From Aliidiomarina sedimenti (GTDB lineage: Bacteria > Pseudomonadota > Gammaproteobacteria > Enterobacterales > Alteromonadaceae): a stretch of DNA of 64,000 bases. A program made the translations under genes and the position numbers. Where the stretch lies: the NCBI RefSeq assembly GCF_003986955.1, contig NZ_PIPN01000005.1, positions 186,001-250,000 of the forward strand, in the 5' to 3' direction. Within the stretch, counting starts at the first letter, position 1; every line of letters starts with the position of its first letter. The notes beneath the pieces are model-generated. The model saw only the letters and a list, made by a program, of their open reading frames with translations. It was not told the origin of the DNA and searched no databases. Positions 36,331 through 45,920 of the stretch are shown in pieces.

Positions 36331-37445
36331 TGCTGATCTTCAATGAACTCAGTCACTTCAAGGCCAAAACCAGAGAGCGCTGAATAACGTTTCGGCGAGC
36401 TCAGCAGACGCATTTTATGCACACCCATATCAGCCAGGATCTGTGACCCGACCCCGACATTACGCGACTGCTGGCTAAGCATCGCACTTGGCTTAGGCTC
36501 ACCTTTGTCTTCACGTTCGAAATGGCGAACCTGTTCAATCAGGTCCAGTGGCGTTTGCTGCCGACCCAACAAGACCAGTACCCCACCTTCGTCGGCGATT
36601 TTACGCATCGCCCGGTACAACGGCCAGCTGCGACGTGTAGCGCGTTCAGTGGCCAGTAAATCATTAAAAGTATCCTGCAGGTGGACACGCACCAGAACCG
36701 GCTCATCCGCTTTCACTTCACCACTACGCAATGCAAAATGGACCTGACCATCCACGGTGTCCTGGTATGTAACCAGGTCAAAGTCGCCATAGGCGGTCGG
36801 TAACTTACACTCGCCAACACGTTCGACGGTGCGTTCTTTAATTGAACGGTATTCGATTAGATCAGCGATGGTGCCTATCTTGATGCCATGTTCTTTGGCG
36901 AAAATTTCAAGATCCGGACGACGGGCCATGCTGCCGTCTTCTTTAAGTATCTCGACAATCACAGCGGCTGGTTCAAAGCCTGCCAGACGAGCCAGATCGC
37001 AGCCTGCTTCGGTATGACCAGCACGGTTCAGCACACCACCATCTTTTGCCTTAAGTGGGAAAATATGGCCCGGCATCACCAGGTCACTTGGTTGCGCGTC
37101 TTTTGCAACCGCTGCCTGCACGGTGCGTGCGCGATCGGCAGCAGAAATGCCGGTGGTAACCCCTTCGGCCGCTTCAATCGAGACCGTAAAATTGGTCGCA
37201 TAAGGGGCGTTGTTCTGATTCACCATAAGCGGTAAGCGCAATTGCTGACAACGTTGTTCAGACAGCGTCAGGCAAATCAAGCCACGCCCATAACGGGCCA
37301 TAAAATTAATCGCATCCGGATTCACGCATTCGGCGGCCATAATCAGGTCGCCTTCGTTTTCCCGGTCTTCATCGTCCATCAAAATCACCATCTTGCCGGC
37401 TTGAATGTCAGCAATGATTTCTTCTGTCGTGTTCAGTGTGCTCAT
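36327..37445 (-). CDS. ribB: 3,4-Dihydroxy-2-butanone 4-phosphate synthase with degenerate GTP cyclohydrolase II domain (RibBX type)
   Basis: This 372-residue two-domain protein has a complete N-terminal RibB domain (about 1-205; [11 protein letters not shown] near residue 25, [22 protein letters not shown]). The C-terminal half resembles RibA but lacks the zinc Cys cluster (Cys-x-Cys-type motif) normally following the VHxxC segment; the region reads [16 protein letters not shown]. So only the ribulose-5-phosphate to DHBP reaction is expected. This variant (RibBX) is known in some Proteobacteria. It follows ribD by 63 bp. Confidence 0.9.
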   Translation of the reverse strand: MSTLNTTEEIIADIQAGKMVILMDDEDRENEGDLIMAAECVNPDAINFMARYGRGLICLTLSEQRCQQLRLPLMVNQNNAPYATNFTVSIEAAEGVTTGISAADRARTVQAAVAKDAQPSDLVMPGHIFPLKAKDGGVLNRAGHTEAGCDLARLAGFEPAAVIVEILKEDGSMARRPDLEIFAKEHGIKIGTIADLIEYRSIKERTVERVGECKLPTAYGDFDLVTYQDTVDGQVHFALRSGEVKADEPVLVRVHLQDTFNDLLATERATRRSWPLYRAMRKIADEGGVLVLLGRQQTPLDLIEQVRHFEREDKGEPKPSAMLSQQSRNVGVGSQILADMGVHKMRLLSSPKRYSALSGFGLEVTEFIEDQH

Positions 37446-37465
37446 AATTTACCTGTCAGTTTGTC

Positions 37466-37485
37466 GGCAGGCTAGGTCGCCTGCC
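37466..37485 (-). repeat. Hairpin in ribD-ribBX gap, similar to the glyA-nrdR hairpin
   Basis: GGCAGGC and GCCTGCC flank TAGGTC. The same arm sequence occurs at 39195-39215, and both hairpins are followed on the minus strand by ACAGGT close to the next start. It has no T tract. It may be an intergenic processing or attenuation element. Confidence 0.5.
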
Positions 37486-37508
37486 CGTTGCTATGGTTGC
37501 CAAGCCGC

Positions 37509-38696
37509 TCACTTACGTGGGCGCAGCACCAGCTTAATGTCTTCGCCTACCTGCTGCACCGAGTGAAACTGCCATTCCGGCAAATCTGTCATCCGGGTAA
37601 ACTCAGGAAGGTCTATCAGGCCCTTTGCATCCGGGCCCATTAATTTCGGAGCCTGGTAGACGATCAGTTCATCCACCAGGCCTTGTTGCAGTAACGCACC
37701 ACTCAATCGCGCACCCGCTTCCACCCAAACGTCATTTATATCGCGTTGAGCAAGCGTCTTCATAAGCGCCGTTAGATCTATACGTGACGCGTTGCTTTTT
37801 GTATCGCCTTCGACACTCAGCACCTCGCCGTGAACTGGCAAAGGCGTCTTTGGCAAGCCATGAGGGCGAGCCAGCCAGACCGGACTGGCTGCTGACCAGA
37901 GCTTGAATGAGTCTCCGATAGCGCCGCTGTTGTCGACTACAATCCGCACCGGCTGACGTATGTCTATATCGTCGCTTAGCTCGGTGGGATACTCGTCCCG
38001 GGTCAGACGCACGTTTAATAACGGGTCATCGGCCAGCACGGTTCCCGCGCCGGTTAACACTGCCGAGCTTAACGCCCGGCCCAGTTGTACATCCTGCCGT
38101 GCTGCCACGCCGGTGATCCACTGGCTGTGGCCGTTACTAAGCGCGGTACGTCCGTCTACCGAGGCGGCCAGCTTGACCCGCACATACGGCAAGCCCTGCT
38201 CTGCGCGCTTAATAAAGCCTAAATTCAACTCGCGTGCTTCAGCCTGCATCAGGCCTACATCGACAGCAATGCCCGCTTCACGTAAACGCTGAATGCCACT
38301 TCCGGCAACCTGGTGATAGGGATCTTCCATCGCGACCACAACCCGCGCGACTCCCGCTTTGATCAAGGCATCAGCACAGGGCGGTGTGCGCCCGTAGTGA
38401 CTGCAGGGTTCTAAGGTGACATAGGCTGTGCTTCCGGCGGCTCTGGAGCCAGCTTGGGCCAGGGCATGAACCTCCGCATGGGGCGTGCCGGCCTGAGCAT
38501 GAAAGCCACGACCCAGTATGTGTTCATTGGCATTCACGCTTTCGTTACTGTGTTCTGTTGCGCTCTTTGCTGCAACAAGAACACAGCCGACATTGGGATT
38601 TGGCGAGGTGGTAAAGCGGCCAACGGCGGCCAGCCGCAGCGCTTCCTGCATACAGGAATAATCAAAGGGTGAGAATTCAGCAGCGGTCTCAGTCAT
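37509..38696 (-). CDS. ribD: Bifunctional diaminohydroxyphosphoribosylaminopyrimidine deaminase / uracil reductase
   Basis: I chose ATG 38696 (395 residues); a longer frame adds residues that overlap nrdR. The deaminase domain has HAEVHAL and the zinc motif [12 protein letters not shown] (about 75-100). The reductase domain has [12 protein letters not shown] and [20 protein letters not shown]. It catalyses steps 2 and 3 of riboflavin synthesis. Its start overlaps the nrdR stop by 8 bp. No ribE follows. Confidence 0.95.
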   Translation of the reverse strand: MTETAAEFSPFDYSCMQEALRLAAVGRFTTSPNPNVGCVLVAAKSATEHSNESVNANEHILGRGFHAQAGTPHAEVHALAQAGSRAAGSTAYVTLEPCSHYGRTPPCADALIKAGVARVVVAMEDPYHQVAGSGIQRLREAGIAVDVGLMQAEARELNLGFIKRAEQGLPYVRVKLAASVDGRTALSNGHSQWITGVAARQDVQLGRALSSAVLTGAGTVLADDPLLNVRLTRDEYPTELSDDIDIRQPVRIVVDNSGAIGDSFKLWSAASPVWLARPHGLPKTPLPVHGEVLSVEGDTKSNASRIDLTALMKTLAQRDINDVWVEAGARLSGALLQQGLVDELIVYQAPKLMGPDAKGLIDLPEFTRMTDLPEWQFHSVQQVGEDIKLVLRPRK

Positions 38697-39138
38697 CGAG
38701 GCGGGCGATCTCCTCGCCAAACTCACGGATATCCTCAAACGAGCGATACACAGACGCAAAACGAATATAGGCGACTTTATCCAGCGTTTTCAGTTGCTCC
38801 ATAACCAGATTGCCAATCACATTGCTGCTGATTTCGCGCTCACCGGTTGCGCGCAGACCGGACTTAACGCGGCTGATCAGTTGCTCCATTGCCTCCAGAC
38901 TAACCGGACGCTTTTCCAGCGAACGGAGCAACCCGTTGCGCAGCTTTTCTTCGTTAAATGGCTCGCGGGCACCATCGCTTTTGATCACCCGCGGCATGAT
39001 AAGCTCAGCACTTTCAAAGGTCGTGAAACGCTCTTTGCAGGCATTGCACTCGCGGCGTCGGCGAACCGACATGCCGTCGCCCACTAACCGGGAGTCAATG
39101 ACTTTAGTATCCTGCGTGTTACAAAATGGACAGTGCAT
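38689..39138 (-). CDS. nrdR: Transcriptional repressor NrdR
   Basis: This 149-residue repressor of ribonucleotide reductase genes has a zinc ribbon (Cys3, Cys6, Cys31, Cys34) and an ATP-cone domain (about 46-136; [20 protein letters not shown]). It is between glyA and ribD as in many proteobacteria. Its leader holds three 14-bp tandem repeats, and a 10-codon overlapping frame (39151 to 39119) surrounds its start. Confidence 0.96.
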   Translation of the reverse strand: MHCPFCNTQDTKVIDSRLVGDGMSVRRRRECNACKERFTTFESAELIMPRVIKSDGAREPFNEEKLRNGLLRSLEKRPVSLEAMEQLISRVKSGLRATGEREISSNVIGNLVMEQLKTLDKVAYIRFASVYRSFEDIREFGEEIARLDD

Positions 39139-39152
39139 TTGCTGCTTTCATT

Positions 39153-39194
39153 ACCTGTATGTAAGAACCTGTATGTAAGAACCTGTATGTAAGA
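39153..39194 (-). repeat. Three perfect 14-bp tandem repeats in the nrdR leader
   Basis: The unit ACCTGTATGTAAGA is present at 39153-39166, 39167-39180 and 39181-39194. Each unit on the minus strand carries ACAGGT, which resembles a ribosome binding site. It lies 15 bp before nrdR. Confidence 0.9.
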
Positions 39195-39215
39195 CGGGCA
39201 GGCAACGCCTGCCCG
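39195..39215 (-). terminator. Strong hairpin between glyA and nrdR
   Basis: CGGGCAGGC and GCCTGCCCG (9-bp perfect arms) flank AAC. It lies 8 bp after the glyA stop. No U tract follows on the minus strand, so it may attenuate or stabilise RNA rather than terminate fully. Confidence 0.6.
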
Positions 39216-39222
39216 ATGGTAG

Positions 39223-40479
39223 TTAACCGTAGACCGGAAACTTAGCGCACAGTGCTTTGACCTGCTCGCGCACGTTGTTTTCGACCGAATCATCACCCAG
39301 GTTGTCGAGTACATCACAGATCCAGCTCGCTACCTGCTTAGCCTCATCAACCTTGAAACCACGACGGGTTATCGCTGGCGTACCCAGGCGCAGACCTGAT
39401 GTAACAAAGGGTGAACGCGGATCATTGGGCACCGAGTTTTTATTCACGGTAATGAAGGCGCGTCCAAGCGCAGCATCAGCGTCTTTACCTGAGATATCTT
39501 TATCAATTAAATCAACCAGGAACAGGTGGTTCTTAGTGCCACCTGAAACAATTTTATAGCCGCGCTGCTGGAGAACTTCAACCATCGCATTGGCGTTATC
39601 CAGTACTTGCTGCTGGTAGGCCTTGAATTCAGGTTGCAATGCTTCTTTGAACGCCACCGCTTTAGCCGCAATCACGTGCATCAGCGGACCGCCCTGATTC
39701 CCCGGGAACACTGAGCTGTTAAGCTTTTTATGCAGATCCGGATCATCTTTGCCAGACAGGATCAGACCACTACGTGGGCCAGCCAGCGTTTTATGGGTCG
39801 TTGTGGTCACTACATCGGCAATAGGCACCGGGTTCGGATACAGACCAGCCGCTACCAGACCCGCCACATGCGCCATGTCAACCAACAGGTAAGCACCTAC
39901 TTCGTCTGCGATATCGCGGAATTTCTGCCAGTCGATCACGCCTGAGAAAGCCGAGAAACCAGCAATAATCATTTTTGGCTTGTGCTCACGCGCCAGCTCG
40001 GCAACCTGTTCGTAATGAATATCACCGCTCTCAGGATGCAGCCCGTACTGAACAGCATTGTAGGTTTTACCGGAGAAGTTTACATGCGACCCGTGCGTCA
40101 GGTGCCCGCCGTGATCCAGGCTCATGCCTAACACGGTATCGCCTGCATTCAACAATGCCATGAAGGCGGCGGCATTTGCCTGCGACCCCGCATGCGGCTG
40201 CACGTTGGCATAGGTTGCGCCAAACAGCTCTTTCGCACGTTCAATCGCCAGGTTTTCAGCGATATCAACAAATTCACAGCCGCCATAATAGCGTTTGCCC
40301 GGATACCCTTCCGCATATTTGTTGGTTAGCTGAGAGCCTTGGGCTTCAAGCACACGAGGGCTGGTATAGTTTTCTGAGGCAATCAGTTCGATATGCTCTT
40401 CCTGACGTTTTTCCTCAGCCTGCATGGCGTCCCATAACTCGGCATCAAAATCAGCAATATTCAAATCACGGCTTAACAT
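39223..40479 (-). CDS. glyA: Serine hydroxymethyltransferase
   Basis: I chose ATG 40479, with AGGAG 7 bp upstream (418 residues). A longer frame adds MQPGVT. The PLP-binding Lys is in [16 protein letters not shown], and the N-terminal [12 protein letters not shown] and [15 protein letters not shown] segments are conserved. It makes glycine and 5,10-methylene-THF in one-carbon metabolism. It is the first gene of the glyA-nrdR-ribD-ribBX group. Confidence 0.97.
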   Translation of the reverse strand: MLSRDLNIADFDAELWDAMQAEEKRQEEHIELIASENYTSPRVLEAQGSQLTNKYAEGYPGKRYYGGCEFVDIAENLAIERAKELFGATYANVQPHAGSQANAAAFMALLNAGDTVLGMSLDHGGHLTHGSHVNFSGKTYNAVQYGLHPESGDIHYEQVAELAREHKPKMIIAGFSAFSGVIDWQKFRDIADEVGAYLLVDMAHVAGLVAAGLYPNPVPIADVVTTTTHKTLAGPRSGLILSGKDDPDLHKKLNSSVFPGNQGGPLMHVIAAKAVAFKEALQPEFKAYQQQVLDNANAMVEVLQQRGYKIVSGGTKNHLFLVDLIDKDISGKDADAALGRAFITVNKNSVPNDPRSPFVTSGLRLGTPAITRRGFKVDEAKQVASWICDVLDNLGDDSVENNVREQVKALCAKFPVYG

Positions 40480-40560
40480 GGTTACTCCTGGCTGCATTGG
40501 AAGCGGCTACGCCTTAGGCGAAACCGCGTAAGCTAAATGAACAGGCGAGCATTATAGCGG

Positions 40561-42363
40561 TTAATAGCGCCAGGTAAAACCTAAACGCAGCTGGCGACCG
40601 GGTTCAAACCAGTCGCGTCGTTCCGCATAACGCTGGTTGCCCAGGTTACTCGCGTGCAGGCTAAGCTCAGCACCCGGTCTCAGCAGCCAGGCCAGTTCGG
40701 CGTCCAGGCTCAGGTATCCCGGCAAGGCCTCCCCCTCGCTGGTATACAAGCGGTTCCGGCCATGCCCGCTGAGCGACCAGCGCAGTCGCTGCCCTTGCTG
40801 AGTAAGGCGAAGCTGAGCATGGTGACCTGCGCGGTAGGCTAATCGCTGGTTGCTGTCATCGTCACGTGCCCGCTGCCAGGTTAAATGCCCGTGCAGCGAC
40901 ACCGACTCACTCAGTTGCCAGTCACCCGCCGCGGTTACGCCGCGGCTGCTGGCCCGGTCAATGTTCTGTGGCGCCCATAATCCGTTGTCCCCCGGCGCCC
41001 AGGCAATTAAACGGCGCCAGCGTTGATAAAAGGGTTGTAAGCGAAACTGAACGCCTTGCTTTACCCTGGTTTTCAGGGTGACCTGAACGGACTGGCTCTT
41101 TTCACGCGCTAAATCAGGATTCCCGGCACCTGGCCAGTAGAGGTCATTAAACCCTGGTTCGCGGTAGCCGTTCGCCAGCGCAACGGCACCGCTCCAATGC
41201 TGGGTAAGCTGGGCCTTGACCTTTGCCTGAGCAGTTACCACCCAGCTCCCTGACCCCATTCGTTCAACTCGCCAGGCAAAACCAGAGCCTTGACTACTTT
41301 GCCATTGGCTAAACAGTGCCAGCCGGGAACGTTGGCTGCGCTGGTAGTCCACCACATTGCTCTGCGCCCGCTCGCGCTGCCATTCAAACCCTCTGCTGAT
41401 GGTACTTCCAGCCGTGGTTTGTAACTCAGTCAGATAGGCCGCGCGCCAGCGTTTAGTGGAGAAGAGATCGCCCGCACCGGACCAGCTTGCAGCTGAGCTT
41501 AGGTGATCGCTGCTGATTGCTTGATCAGTGAAGTGTGACAGGCTCAAACGTCGTTGACGGTTGCCCTGCTCACGAACATGCTCAACCTGGGTCAATGACT
41601 GCTCGTTGTCGAGCCACGGCTGGCATCTGAGCGGGGCAAAGGTGACTGCATCGACGCAGTCCTGCTGATAGTCCGCGTCTGTATACTGGCGCTGGTGGCG
41701 AACACGTAACGCATTGCCACTGTTCAGCAAACGCTCAAAGTTAATGCTATAAGTCCCAGCCTGGTAGCCGGCTACCGTGCTCCGCTCCGATGACGCCCCT
41801 ACAAGCGGCGGACTGCGCCGCTGCAGAGCGTAACGCTCGTCACGCAACGCGGCGCTGACCGCGAACTGACTGCGCCCCAGTTGCTGTGACAGACGCAGAT
41901 ACCCGTGACCACCGGCGGTGTCGCCGTCGCCCCTGAGCTGACTTGCTGCGATAACGTTGTCACCATCCGCGCGGGTACGGATATGAACCACCCCGCTCAT
42001 CGCGCCACTGCCATAAGCGGCAGCCGCCGCGCCCGATATGACTTCCACCGACGCCACCTCGGCAGGGTCGAGAAACTGCAGCAATGGGGTGCCCAGGGTG
42101 GTGCTGGTTAACGGCACTCCGTCGAGCAATACCAGCACCTGGCTACTACCACTACCCTGCATCGATAAACTAAGAGCCCCGCCGGGGCCCCCGGTTTGGC
42201 GAACCTGCAAACCAGGCGCATGGCGCAGTATATCCGCCATCGTCTCACCGGAGCGATACCCGGATGCCACATTCAGCACCACAGCATCATGCTGCGCCGC
42301 CCGCCCGTGGACCTCGATTCGCTCAATATCCGCCGCCGCAAGCGCCAGCAGCATCGCCCACAT
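40561..42363 (-). CDS. TonB-dependent receptor, BtuB-like (600 aa)
   Basis: I chose ATG 42363, with GAGG 5 bp upstream; a GTG just before it also fits the frame. The signal peptide is very short (MWAMLLALAAA). The mature protein starts with DIERIEV, followed by the plug (VLVLLDGVPL and VEVISGAAAAAYGSGAMSGVV) and a barrel ending in LRLGFTWRY. Its size matches BtuB and small siderophore receptors. The nearby ABC transporter suggests cobalamin or a metal chelate. It starts 11 bp after the ettA stop, so both are probably on one transcript. Confidence 0.85.
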   Translation of the reverse strand: MWAMLLALAAADIERIEVHGRAAQHDAVVLNVASGYRSGETMADILRHAPGLQVRQTGGPGGALSLSMQGSGSSQVLVLLDGVPLTSTTLGTPLLQFLDPAEVASVEVISGAAAAAYGSGAMSGVVHIRTRADGDNVIAASQLRGDGDTAGGHGYLRLSQQLGRSQFAVSAALRDERYALQRRSPPLVGASSERSTVAGYQAGTYSINFERLLNSGNALRVRHQRQYTDADYQQDCVDAVTFAPLRCQPWLDNEQSLTQVEHVREQGNRQRRLSLSHFTDQAISSDHLSSAASWSGAGDLFSTKRWRAAYLTELQTTAGSTISRGFEWQRERAQSNVVDYQRSQRSRLALFSQWQSSQGSGFAWRVERMGSGSWVVTAQAKVKAQLTQHWSGAVALANGYREPGFNDLYWPGAGNPDLAREKSQSVQVTLKTRVKQGVQFRLQPFYQRWRRLIAWAPGDNGLWAPQNIDRASSRGVTAAGDWQLSESVSLHGHLTWQRARDDDSNQRLAYRAGHHAQLRLTQQGQRLRWSLSGHGRNRLYTSEGEALPGYLSLDAELAWLLRPGAELSLHASNLGNQRYAERRDWFEPGRQLRLGFTWRY

Positions 42364-42374
42364 CACAACCTCAT

Positions 42375-44039
42375 TTAGGTGATTGGCTTGTATTTGATGC
42401 GGTGAGGTTCCATTGCATCGGCGCCGAGCTTGTCCTTCATGTAAGCTTCGTAGTCGGTGTAGTTACCTTCGTAGAAGTTAACCTGACCTTCATCACGGTA
42501 GTCCAGAATATGGGTCGCGATACGGTCAAGGAACCAACGGTCATGCGAGATCACCATGGCGGCACCGGGGAATTCCAGCAGCGCGTTTTCAAGCGCACGC
42601 AGGGTTTCGACGTCAAGGTCATTGGTGGGCTCATCGAGTAACAATAAGTTGCCGCCAGCTTTAAGTAATTTCGCCAGGTGGACGCGGTTACGTTCACCAC
42701 CGGACAACTCGCCAATACGTTTTTGCTGGTCGTTGCCTTTAAAGTTGAAACGCCCACAATAGGCCCGACTGGGGACTTCATAGCCACCGATAGAAAGAAT
42801 ATCCATCCCTTCGGAGATTTCTTCCCACACGGTTTTCTTGTCATCCATGCTGTCGCGGAACTGATCCACGCTGGCCAGCTTAACGGTTTCACCCACTTCA
42901 ATGTGGCCGGAATCCGGCTGATCGGCGCCTGAGATCATCTTAAACAGGGTCGACTTACCGGCCCCGTTCGGGCCGATGATGCCAACAATAGCGCCCTTCG
43001 GCATGCTAAAGGTCAGGTCATCAATCAGCACGCGATCTCCAAACGACTTGCGCAGGTTAGTCACTTCAAGCACTTTGTCGCCCAAACGCGGGCCAGGTGG
43101 AATGTAGAGTTCGTTGGTTTCGTTGCGGCGCTGGTAGTCACCACTTTGCAGCTCTTCAAAACGAGACATCCGCGCTTTAGACTTGCTGCCGCGGCCTTTT
43201 GGATTCTGCCGAACCCACTCCAGCTCGCGCTTAATGGATTTCTGACGTGCGCTTTCGCTCTTCTCTTCCTGTTGTAAGCGGGTCTCTTTCTGTTCCAGCC
43301 AGCTTGAGTAATTGCCTTCCCACGGAATACCATAACCACGGTCAAGCTCAAGGATCCAACCCGCCACGTTATCAAGGAAATAGCGATCGTGGGTAATAGC
43401 TACCACGGTACCTTCGTAGTCATGCAGGAAACGCTCAAGCCATGCCACCGATTCAGCATCAAGGTGGTTGGTCGGCTCATCGAGTAACAACATATCTGGC
43501 TTATCTAACAACAGACGACAAATAGCGACCCGACGTCGCTCACCACCAGACAGAACTTTTATCTTTGCATCCCATGGCGGCAGACGAAGCGCATCGGCTG
43601 CTTTTTCCAGGGCATGGTCCAGGTTATGGCCGTCTTTTGCCTGCAACAAGGCTTCCAGCTGCCCCTGCTCTTTTGACAAGGCATCGAAGTCAGCGCCTTC
43701 TTCAGCGTAGGCTGCATAGATCTCATCCAGCCTGCTCAACGCATCTTTAACATCCGCCAAAGCTTCTTCAACGGTTTCGCGAACGGTTTTATTCTCATCC
43801 AGTACTGGTTCCTGCGGCAGGTAACCAATCTTGGTTCCGCTCAACGCCCGTGCTTCCCCTTCAAACTCAGTGTCAACGCCGGCCATAATACGTAGCAGGG
43901 TCGATTTACCGGAACCGTTCAGACCCAGCACACCAATCTTTGCGCCAGGAAAAAAGCTCAATGAAATGTCTTTTAAAATAGTACGCTTAGGCGGTACCAC
44001 TTTGCTGACTCGCAGCATGCTGTAAATATATTGCGCCAT
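42375..44039 (-). CDS. ettA: Energy-dependent translational throttle protein EttA (ABC-F)
   Basis: I chose ATG 44039 (MAQYIYSML...), giving 554 residues, almost the E. coli length. Two ABC domains are present: Walker A GLNGSGKSTLLR and GPNGAGKSTLF, signatures LSGGERRRV and LSGGERNRV, and Walker B MLLLDEPTNHLD and LLLLDEPTNDLD. The linker between them holds the P-site tRNA interaction motif. It gates entry of initiation complexes into elongation by ATP level. Confidence 0.95.
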   Translation of the reverse strand: MAQYIYSMLRVSKVVPPKRTILKDISLSFFPGAKIGVLGLNGSGKSTLLRIMAGVDTEFEGEARALSGTKIGYLPQEPVLDENKTVRETVEEALADVKDALSRLDEIYAAYAEEGADFDALSKEQGQLEALLQAKDGHNLDHALEKAADALRLPPWDAKIKVLSGGERRRVAICRLLLDKPDMLLLDEPTNHLDAESVAWLERFLHDYEGTVVAITHDRYFLDNVAGWILELDRGYGIPWEGNYSSWLEQKETRLQQEEKSESARQKSIKRELEWVRQNPKGRGSKSKARMSRFEELQSGDYQRRNETNELYIPPGPRLGDKVLEVTNLRKSFGDRVLIDDLTFSMPKGAIVGIIGPNGAGKSTLFKMISGADQPDSGHIEVGETVKLASVDQFRDSMDDKKTVWEEISEGMDILSIGGYEVPSRAYCGRFNFKGNDQQKRIGELSGGERNRVHLAKLLKAGGNLLLLDEPTNDLDVETLRALENALLEFPGAAMVISHDRWFLDRIATHILDYRDEGQVNFYEGNYTDYEAYMKDKLGADAMEPHRIKYKPIT

Positions 44040-44136
44040 AATGTGGCTGGTCCTCATCTTGTACCACCCGGTGCCCAGCACTGAGTGGATCCAGTAGCAA
44101 TGAATTCAATGATTGTAAGCGGCGGATTCTAGCAGA

Positions 44137-44898
44137 TTATCCTCTAATACCGAACACCTTGTACAAGGTCTCAGGCTGCAACACCTGGTCCGGTTTGCCG
44201 ACGCTGACTACATGCGCCGACGGCTCACGCCCGAGTAAAACCACCTGGTCACAAAACTGGCGGGCCAGGGCTATGTCATGCATCACAGCTATCACCAGTG
44301 CCCCCTGCTCTGCCTGAGCTTTTAATAACTGCATCACCGATTGCTGATGGCGAGGGTCAAGCCCGGCAGTTGGCTCATCGACCAATAACACCCGAGGTGT
44401 CGCTGCCAGTACCCGGGCCAGCAGCACGCGTTGTTGCTCGCCCGCCGATAACTCTAAAACAGGCCGCTCTGCAATAGACTGACACTGGCACTGTCGCAGC
44501 GCCAGCTCGATGGCGTTTTCAGCTTCCTCTGGTGACCAGTCACGCCGGGCATCGGCCCCCAGGGCAACAATATCGCGCACCGGTAATGACCAGAAAGGCC
44601 GCGCCTGCTGTTCGAGGTATCCCTGCCAGCGGGCGCGCTCGCGCATTGGCCGCTGCCGATGCAGCGATGCTAATAGCGTCGTGGCGTCAGCTGCTGCGTC
44701 ATTTGCGTGCTGCAAATGGACCTCACCTGCCAATGGCCTGAGTAAGCCAGCCACAGTTTTCAGTAAGCAGCTTTTACCCGCGCCGTTTTCCCCCATCAGG
44801 GCGTACAGAACGCCGCTGTGGAAGTTAATATCGACGTCTTTTAACAGCTCGGCATGGCGCCGATACCCCGTACTAAGGCCGTTACAAACAAGCTTCAT
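44137..44898 (-). CDS. ABC transporter ATP-binding protein (FecE/BtuD type)
   Basis: This 253-residue ATPase has Walker A GENGAGKSCLL (a Cys follows the usual Ser), signature LSAGEQQR, Walker B VLLVDEPTAG and switch His in VMHDIALA. It powers the permease encoded just upstream, with ATGA overlap. Cobalamin and iron-chelate systems are both plausible. No B12 riboswitch is seen upstream. Confidence 0.9.
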   Translation of the reverse strand: MKLVCNGLSTGYRRHAELLKDVDINFHSGVLYALMGENGAGKSCLLKTVAGLLRPLAGEVHLQHANDAAADATTLLASLHRQRPMRERARWQGYLEQQARPFWSLPVRDIVALGADARRDWSPEEAENAIELALRQCQCQSIAERPVLELSAGEQQRVLLARVLAATPRVLLVDEPTAGLDPRHQQSVMQLLKAQAEQGALVIAVMHDIALARQFCDQVVLLGREPSAHVVSVGKPDQVLQPETLYKVFGIRG

Positions 44899-45920
44899 AG
44901 GCTTCGCCAGCGACGCTGAGTGGTTAATAAGAGCAAAAAGAAAGGGCCGCCAATCAGGCTCATGAGCACCCCAAGTTTGAGTTCGGTGGCCGGGCTTACT
45001 ACCTGCACCAGTACATCAACCAATAGCAGCATGGCAGCTCCTAACCAGGCTGACCACCACAGCACTCGGCGTGGATCTTCCCCGCCGATAAAACGGACCA
45101 TATGCGGTACCATTAAGCCGACAAAGCCAACCACACCAGCCACAGCGACCGCCGCCCCGGTTAACAAGGCCACGCCCAGTAATACCAGCGCGCGCTGCTT
45201 GGTCAAATGATAACCCATTGATGCTGCCGTGGTTTCACCAAGGGTCAGCGCGCGTAAAAATCGACCACTAATAACAAGTAACAGTGCGCCCGTTAACATA
45301 AACGGCAACACCATCCCGACCTGGGCCAGATCACGATGTGCCACCGACCCCATCAGCCAGAAGCTGATTTCCTGCAGCGCAAAAGGGTTGGGGGCAAAGT
45401 TGAGCGCCAGCGCGATGCCCCCACCCAGCATCGCAGACACCGCAACCCCGGCCAGAATCAGAGTTGTCACTGCAGGAGAGCGTCCGGCCAGACTAAGTAC
45501 CAGCAGGAGTGCAACACAGCTGCCAAGCACTGCACTGAGCGGCAATAACGCCGAATGCCAGCTCACCAGACCAAAATAGAGTACTAATACAGCAGCCAGC
45601 GCGGCCCCGGATGAGACCCCGACGATACCAGGCTCAGCCAGGGGGTTGCGCAGCAAAGCCTGCATCGCTGCACCGGCCATCGCTAAGGCCGCGCCCACCA
45701 GGGACGCCAGCAACACCCGCGGTAAGCGAATATCACGCAAAATATGCCAGTCTAATTGCGCGGTCGCATCGAGCGCTTCGCCGCGCATCGACATCAGCAA
45801 AAGTGACAACGAATCGATCGGGACCGGGCCCGTGTTCAATGCCACTGAGACAATCAGCAGGTAGAGCAATGTTGCCAATGGAACAAAATAAACTGCGCGC
45901 ATCCGTGGTGTGCTGCTCAT
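44895..45920 (-). CDS. FecCD/BtuC family ABC transporter permease
   Basis: This 341-residue protein has about ten membrane helices. The conserved DIRLPRVLLASLVGAALAMAGAAMQALLRNPLAEPGIVGVSSGA and GFVGLMVPHMVR motifs are present. It forms the inner-membrane pore for vitamin B12 or siderophore uptake. It overlaps the substrate-binding gene and the ATPase gene by ATGA-type junctions, so all three are co-translated. Confidence 0.93.
   Translation of the reverse strand: MSSTPRMRAVYFVPLATLLYLLIVSVALNTGPVPIDSLSLLLMSMRGEALDATAQLDWHILRDIRLPRVLLASLVGAALAMAGAAMQALLRNPLAEPGIVGVSSGAALAAVLVLYFGLVSWHSALLPLSAVLGSCVALLLVLSLAGRSPAVTTLILAGVAVSAMLGGGIALALNFAPNPFALQEISFWLMGSVAHRDLAQVGMVLPFMLTGALLLVISGRFLRALTLGETTAASMGYHLTKQRALVLLGVALLTGAAVAVAGVVGFVGLMVPHMVRFIGGEDPRRVLWWSAWLGAAMLLLVDVLVQVVSPATELKLGVLMSLIGGPFFLLLLTTQRRWRSL

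Noticed and set aside
37446-37508. FMN riboswitch before ribBX
   Set aside because: The gap is 63 bp, too short for an RFN element, and contains only the hairpin and a ribosome site.
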